Shown piece after piece: positions 59,957 through 64,000 of a stretch of DNA of 64,000 bases (the first letter of the stretch is position 1; each line of letters begins with the position of its first letter). Below the pieces are notes generated by a model that did no database searches, was not told where the DNA came from, and saw only the letters and a program-made list of their open reading frames with translations. Made by a program: the position numbers and the translations under genes. Origin of the DNA: Phytopythium helicoides (taxonomy: Eukaryota; Oomycota; Peronosporomycetes; Pythiales; Pythiaceae); NCBI GenBank assembly GCA_024867545.1, contig JANFNE010000037.1, forward strand, positions 124,001 to 188,000, given 5' to 3'.

Positions 59957-62056
59957 CTAGACGGGCGAAATGGCACTGTTACTATCTTCTGACGCAAGCG
60001 GATAGAGCGATGTAGCGTATGCATCCATACATAAAACGTGTCTTTTGATCAACTCCGAGTAGTTTGCTGGAAACATCAGCACAGAGTAATCGTACGACTG
60101 CGAAACGTCCTGGATGAACGAGCTGTCATTACCAGACTCGAGATATTGATCGAGGGATCTACAGTACTTGGACCCGTGTCCTATGATGTAGCTTCCAGGT
60201 ACATTTATTAATGGGTCGATCCACGACCAAAATGTTGAAACATTCGTATCGTAGACGTAAACCATCATAAGTGCGGGAGATATGGCTGTCACGTTGTGCG
60301 GTATATCTGTAATCTGCGTGCCTCCGGCATGTAGAAAAAGCAGGTTCGGAATTTCGAACAGTTCTGCCGGTAAGTGCTTGATCGGGTTCCCACAAACCGA
60401 CATATAGTACGGCTGCAATTGGATGAGTGATGCTGGCACCGACGTTAACTTCCCGTATTCGATGTAAACAGATGACCCAAACGGCCAAATCTCGTCAATA
60501 TCATCAGGAAGCTCGCGAAGGTTCGAAACAACGATCTCAAAGTCAATAAGTGTAGGAGGAAAGTCTCTCGAGAGTAAGCCATCAGGAATCACACCATCAG
60601 TGAGGTTGACTCGAACCATGTATACTGTAAGAATTTGTTTGTGATGCGTTGCAGTGAAGGCAGCATCTTCTTTCCACTCAGCGATTGTTGAGTTGTAGAT
60701 TTTGAATCCATTCAAATTATTGAATTCTTGAACAATCGGGGGCATTTCGAACGCAGAGCAGTGCCGGACGAGTAGTTGCACAACTGTGTTGCGGTCAAAT
60801 CCACTCCATTGCTCAACCACTTCATCCTTCAAGCCGTCTATGCCAAGGTCGTTACAATTGAGTAGAGCGAGGTAGCAAGAAGGACGAGCAACTCCCCATG
60901 GGCGAACCTGAAGCGGACATTGTTTCAATTCCGGAACAGATTCTGCATGAATGTGGAAGCCCAGAACAAGCAAGCCCCACGCCACGAATGCATAGTACAC
61001 ATTCTTGACCTTCAACTGTTGACGAATCTTGATTGCGACTAAAGTGTCGACGTGGCTCGCCTCTCTTACAGCGTTGACGACACTTGCGGCGCTTGGACCA
61101 CTGCTCTGAGCCCTCTTGACAGCTTTCGGTTGTAGAGGTCTCACACCAACCCTTGTTGGCTCCGCGCACGCGATCAGCTCTTTCATGCTCGTACTCGTAG
61201 AAAGAATCCCCCACGAAAAGATCACTCGACTGAACAAATCCTTCCAAGACACGACGAGCACCAACTGAAACTCGTTCTGCACATGCGCGACCCAATTATC
61301 GTTGTACCAATACTCTGTCGGAAAGCCTTTAATATACGAATCGTACTGCCCAACATAGGTGAGCACAATAAGAGCGGGAATCCCAACGCTGACGACCAGA
61401 TCGAGGACGCAATCGCACATGAGATTGGCGAAGCGCATGCGTGGCTCGTTGTGCTTGTAAAAGTGATGAATGATCAGTGGTGCACAGCAGTTGAGCACTA
61501 ACAAAGTCACATAAAAGCGGTTCTCTCTCACTCGAGGCAGCACTGCGCTCATACGATAGGCTTGAATCGACTGGAGAAGAGTCTCTACAACTTCGTGGAG
61601 GATCAATACGCGGTGAAAGTGCGGACTGTCGACACCAAATATCCCTGTGCGACCGAGCGTGCGGTCGTATATGTAATGCAGACCAGCCGATACAGTTGTA
61701 GGTTGTTGTGAGTTGTGAACGTCACGTGTTGTTGGTGCTTTCGCCCGTCGCAGTCGCCGCAAATCAATAGAGAATCGTAATTGGCGATGCCAAATGGATC
61801 CAACAATCATCAAAAGTAAGCAAAGAGCGTGAAGCGCAGCCATGATCGAGTAGGCTAGTGAGATTCGTCGATGATATTGAGCTGGCATTCCGAGAGAGAA
61901 GAATTCAAGCACGGTGTTGAGATAGGTTCCATTGAGTTCCAGGTAGAAGAGTGCGTATGCCGCGTTGTACGAGGCGACGACTGCGTGCATTGCTAGGAGT
62001 AGAAGCCACCATAGTGCGAAGGCCCATCGAGGAAGCACCAAGTAATCGCCACTCAT
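59957..62056 (-). CDS. LRR-like polytopic membrane protein (pair member 2)
   Basis: 699 residues from the ATG at 62056. An inverted near-copy of the gene at 49080: the first 560 or so residues differ at only a few positions (for example MVGSIWHR for MIAGSIWHR). From about 60343 downward the last leucine-rich repeats and C-terminus diverge (LLFLHAGGTQITDIPHNVTA versus LLYLHAGGTLISELPQNVTT) before a shared end SAISPV. Same membrane topology. The break in identity is sharp, within a few bases of GAAATTCCGAAC. Confidence 0.82.
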   Translation of the reverse strand: MSGDYLVLPRWAFALWWLLLLAMHAVVASYNAAYALFYLELNGTYLNTVLEFFSLGMPAQYHRRISLAYSIMAALHALCLLLMIVGSIWHRQLRFSIDLRRLRRAKAPTTRDVHNSQQPTTVSAGLHYIYDRTLGRTGIFGVDSPHFHRVLILHEVVETLLQSIQAYRMSAVLPRVRENRFYVTLLVLNCCAPLIIHHFYKHNEPRMRFANLMCDCVLDLVVSVGIPALIVLTYVGQYDSYIKGFPTEYWYNDNWVAHVQNEFQLVLVVSWKDLFSRVIFSWGILSTSTSMKELIACAEPTRVGVRPLQPKAVKRAQSSGPSAASVVNAVREASHVDTLVAIKIRQQLKVKNVYYAFVAWGLLVLGFHIHAESVPELKQCPLQVRPWGVARPSCYLALLNCNDLGIDGLKDEVVEQWSGFDRNTVVQLLVRHCSAFEMPPIVQEFNNLNGFKIYNSTIAEWKEDAAFTATHHKQILTVYMVRVNLTDGVIPDGLLSRDFPPTLIDFEIVVSNLRELPDDIDEIWPFGSSVYIEYGKLTSVPASLIQLQPYYMSVCGNPIKHLPAELFEIPNLLFLHAGGTQITDIPHNVTAISPALMMVYVYDTNVSTFWSWIDPLINVPGSYIIGHGSKYCRSLDQYLESGNDSSFIQDVSQSYDYSVLMFPANYSELIKRHVLCMDAYATSLYPLASEDSNSAISPV

Positions 62057-63372
62057 TGGAAGCTTCAACGAGACACTTTGTGCAATCTTGACAGCATTTG
62101 TTACAGCGCATTATTTCGAAGTATATATTTAGAGCCCCCTTTTTGAAACCCTTTCTGCTTGAAGGGTGTGGGAGCCAGCCGACCCTAAAACTGATCGGTT
62201 TGCTCATCTTTGGCTGTGCGAACTGGTTTGATGACAACATTAACAAGTATTTTTGTCATGCCGTGAAGCTAATTTCCACCATTGAGCAGCTAACTTTTCA
62301 CCTTTCGAGCCATTGAGTTCTCGTGAAGGCTGAAGGAAGCTAAATGAAAGAGTCCTCCCTATTTCTTGTAGAAGGCATGACAATGAAACCAATCGTCTTG
62401 GCCGCGCGCTTGCCAGGGAAGCCAGCACACGAGGTAGCTTAATTTGAGTAGACCGGAGAGCCTAACGACGATTCGGCAGTCTTGATAGGCAGAAATCGAT
62501 TCATAAACGCACACTGATACTTCCTACTCAATCAAGGCAAATAAGCATCACAATGCATGCGAAAGCATGCATTTGTCTGAGTGACATGCGAATGCTATTG
62601 AAAACGGCAGGGATGGGCTCGTTCATGAATTATTTACTAAGTATGTACTCGATAGTTTGTGTATAGATTTGCGAGCGCGCGTTGATACGGTCTAGTGGAG
62701 AAAAAGAGGCGATCGGAGTGTTCATGGAGATAATGTGACTTGTGAGCAATTCCGAGTAGTTTTGGTCAAAACATAGGAGTTGTGTAGTACCTGGACATAC
62801 CGCGCGGATCGAAAGGAACAGAAGCCACCATAGCGCGAAGGCCTGTCAGGATCTGGCCATTTTGCTAACCGTGACCTGCTTGTACCCCCAGAGATAAATA
62901 TGTTTTTTTTTTGCATGAAGGAGAAGGCCAATCTCAGAGCGTTGCATTGCCTATCCCATTTAGTCCATTCCAATGCCATAGACCATAGAGGCTCAGCGGA
63001 TAGTCCCGTCACCTGACAGAAAATACAATGCGGTTCTTTTTGCACGAGTTCGACGATCCCACCTACAATGCTGGCATGGAGCTGACGATGGATCTGCGTA
63101 GTATTTAGCGAGTGCACTGCTCAATGCACGGTTTTGTCCAGCACGGTCGGGTGAACGCAATAGAACATGTGTGACGCAAACCCGAAGCATACTTAATTGA
63201 TTTGACATAGTTGGGTAGAGGCCAAGTCGAGACACACAACATTCGAAGCTTCTCCAGCAATGCGCACTGCAAGCCATTTATTTCTTTGTGTAAACAAACA
63301 AAACAACCAGTGTCTATGGAGACACCTAGCGGAGCCTACACCACGCAAGTAGTATCATCAGCAGAATAATAC
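62057..63372. other. Intergenic region with relic of LRR-like gene
   Basis: 1.3 kb. The left 140 bases are the promoter shared with the 49080 gene. A relic segment at 62741-62850 is listed separately. The remainder contains a T10 run near 62910 and no supported gene. Confidence 0.5.
62741..62850 (-). pseudogene. Relic of LRR-like membrane gene
   Basis: AATTCCGAGTAGTTTTGG resembles ACTCCGAGTAGTTTGCTGG near 60050 (3' end of the LRR-like gene). GAAGCCACCATAGCGCGAAG matches GAAGCCACCATAGTGCGAAG near 62010 (5' end of the same gene). The two are only about 60 bases apart here, as if nearly the whole gene between them was deleted. Confidence 0.45.
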
Positions 63373-64000
63373 TTACCCACACTGAACCAACTCCGACCAA
63401 CGCATATCCTGGATGTGCACACGACGCATCCGTCGCAAGCGACACATCGGCTCGTTTGACACCGTCACAGCTGACTCAGGAAGTAACAACACCCTCGTCG
63501 GCTGCTCGAGCGATTGGTAGTACGCCAGGGTTTTTCGAGAGTTGTAACCAAAGCGTAGCTGGAAGTACGTGATCGGGTCGCTCATGAGTACGAGGTTCAT
63601 GAAGGCGATGTTGCCTTCAACTTCACTGGTGCGGTCGTGGAGGCTCTCAAGCTGTCGTTGGATGATGTTGAATACGCGTCCATCCATTCGAATAGTCGGT
63701 GTGATGAGATATCGAAGTGTTACTTGAGGTTTGGTGCAACCACTGCTATCTCTTTCATTCATAACAGCGCCAGGAAGTGGCGCAATGCGAGCGGGTTGTT
63801 TGAGACGCTTAATCTCTTGAGCTGCTTCACGCATGCAAAAGAAGTCGCCTGTCCAATGTACGCAAAGACTGACGGCTGGATAAAGTATGTCAGCTGAGTA
63901 CGAGACAGGTGTTCGCCCGAGTGGCCATAAGGTGTTATCCGAGTAGTGCCGAGTAGTTTTTCGAGATTGAAGTTGTCGAATACGACGGAAACTCAATCGA
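63373..64000 (-). CDS. SELVQCG-family polytopic membrane protein (5' cut by window edge)
   Basis: Open frame from the right window edge to the stop at 63373. It reads the last cytosolic loop (MSFRRIRQLQSRK), LGRTPVSYSADILYPAVSLC, HWTGDFFCMREAAQEIKRLK and the conserved tail ending WSELVQCG. Closest to the gene at 54543. The N-terminal two thirds lie outside the window. Confidence 0.85.
   Translation of the reverse strand, partial: RLSFRRIRQLQSRKTTRHYSDNTLWPLGRTPVSYSADILYPAVSLCVHWTGDFFCMREAAQEIKRLKQPARIAPLPGAVMNERDSSGCTKPQVTLRYLITPTIRMDGRVFNIIQRQLESLHDRTSEVEGNIAFMNLVLMSDPITYFQLRFGYNSRKTLAYYQSLEQPTRVLLLPESAVTVSNEPMCRLRRMRRVHIQDMRWSELVQCG

Noticed and set aside
1..64000. CRISPR arrays, bacterial operons, Shine-Dalgarno sites, tRNA or rRNA genes
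   Set aside because: No spaced direct repeats, no polycistronic layout, spliceosomal introns present; no tRNA cloverleaf or rRNA block recognised by eye.

Overview
The window reads as nuclear DNA of an oomycete, most likely Phytophthora or a close relative. The evidence: compact GC-rich genes with few introns of about 60-85 bp; oomycete initiator elements (GCTCAxTTTGCAATT type) 25-70 bases upstream of start codons; secreted CBM1-like Cys-rich proteins; eukaryotic housekeeping genes (DIS3, CPSF1, an EFM7-type methyltransferase); and expanded families of polytopic membrane proteins that I cannot place outside oomycetes. Species is not determined.

Layout. 1-6.3 kb: four paralogous secreted CBM1-like genes, the first cut by the window edge. 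6.7-7.7 kb: a catechol O-methyltransferase-like gene with three one-base frame breaks. 7.75-12 kb: a coiled-coil protein divergent from the exosome nuclease DIS3. 12.0-14.6 kb: Fanzor element A (broken). 14.8-15.9 kb: six-exon EFM7-type methyltransferase. 15.9-17.7 kb: inverted, truncated duplicate of the membrane-gene pair found at 30.7-35.7 kb. 18.2-21.2 kb: two ZIP metal transporters. 22.5-25.1 kb: Fanzor element B (intact ORF). 25.7-27.7 kb: polytopic membrane protein. 27.7-30.0 kb: two tandem COMT-like genes. 30.7-38.3 kb: three polytopic genes ending in SELVQCG. 38.5-44.0 kb: CPSF1. 44.4-46.5 and 49.1-51.2 kb: LRR-like membrane proteins flanking Fanzor copy C (intact ORF). 51.2-54.5 kb: gene-poor stretch with a dispersed repeat and a strictly phased 15-bp minisatellite. 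54.5-64 kb: two more SELVQCG genes, an inverted LRR-like duplicate, and a partial SELVQCG gene at the right edge.

The main result is the group of three Fanzor copies (eukaryotic TnpB relatives, RNA-guided nucleases) in 37 kb. Two ORFs are intact. All three keep a 3' segment with two hairpins, one of which changes loop length while its stem stays perfect, as expected of a guide-RNA scaffold. Aligning copies A and B fixes both element ends; copy C carries only a shorter core.

A second theme is concerted evolution: both membrane families show patchwork identity with sharp boundaries, which suggests gene conversion. A third is quality: eight one-base frame breaks lie in otherwise conserved genes, including DIS3, so consensus error must be excluded before any of these genes is called a pseudogene.
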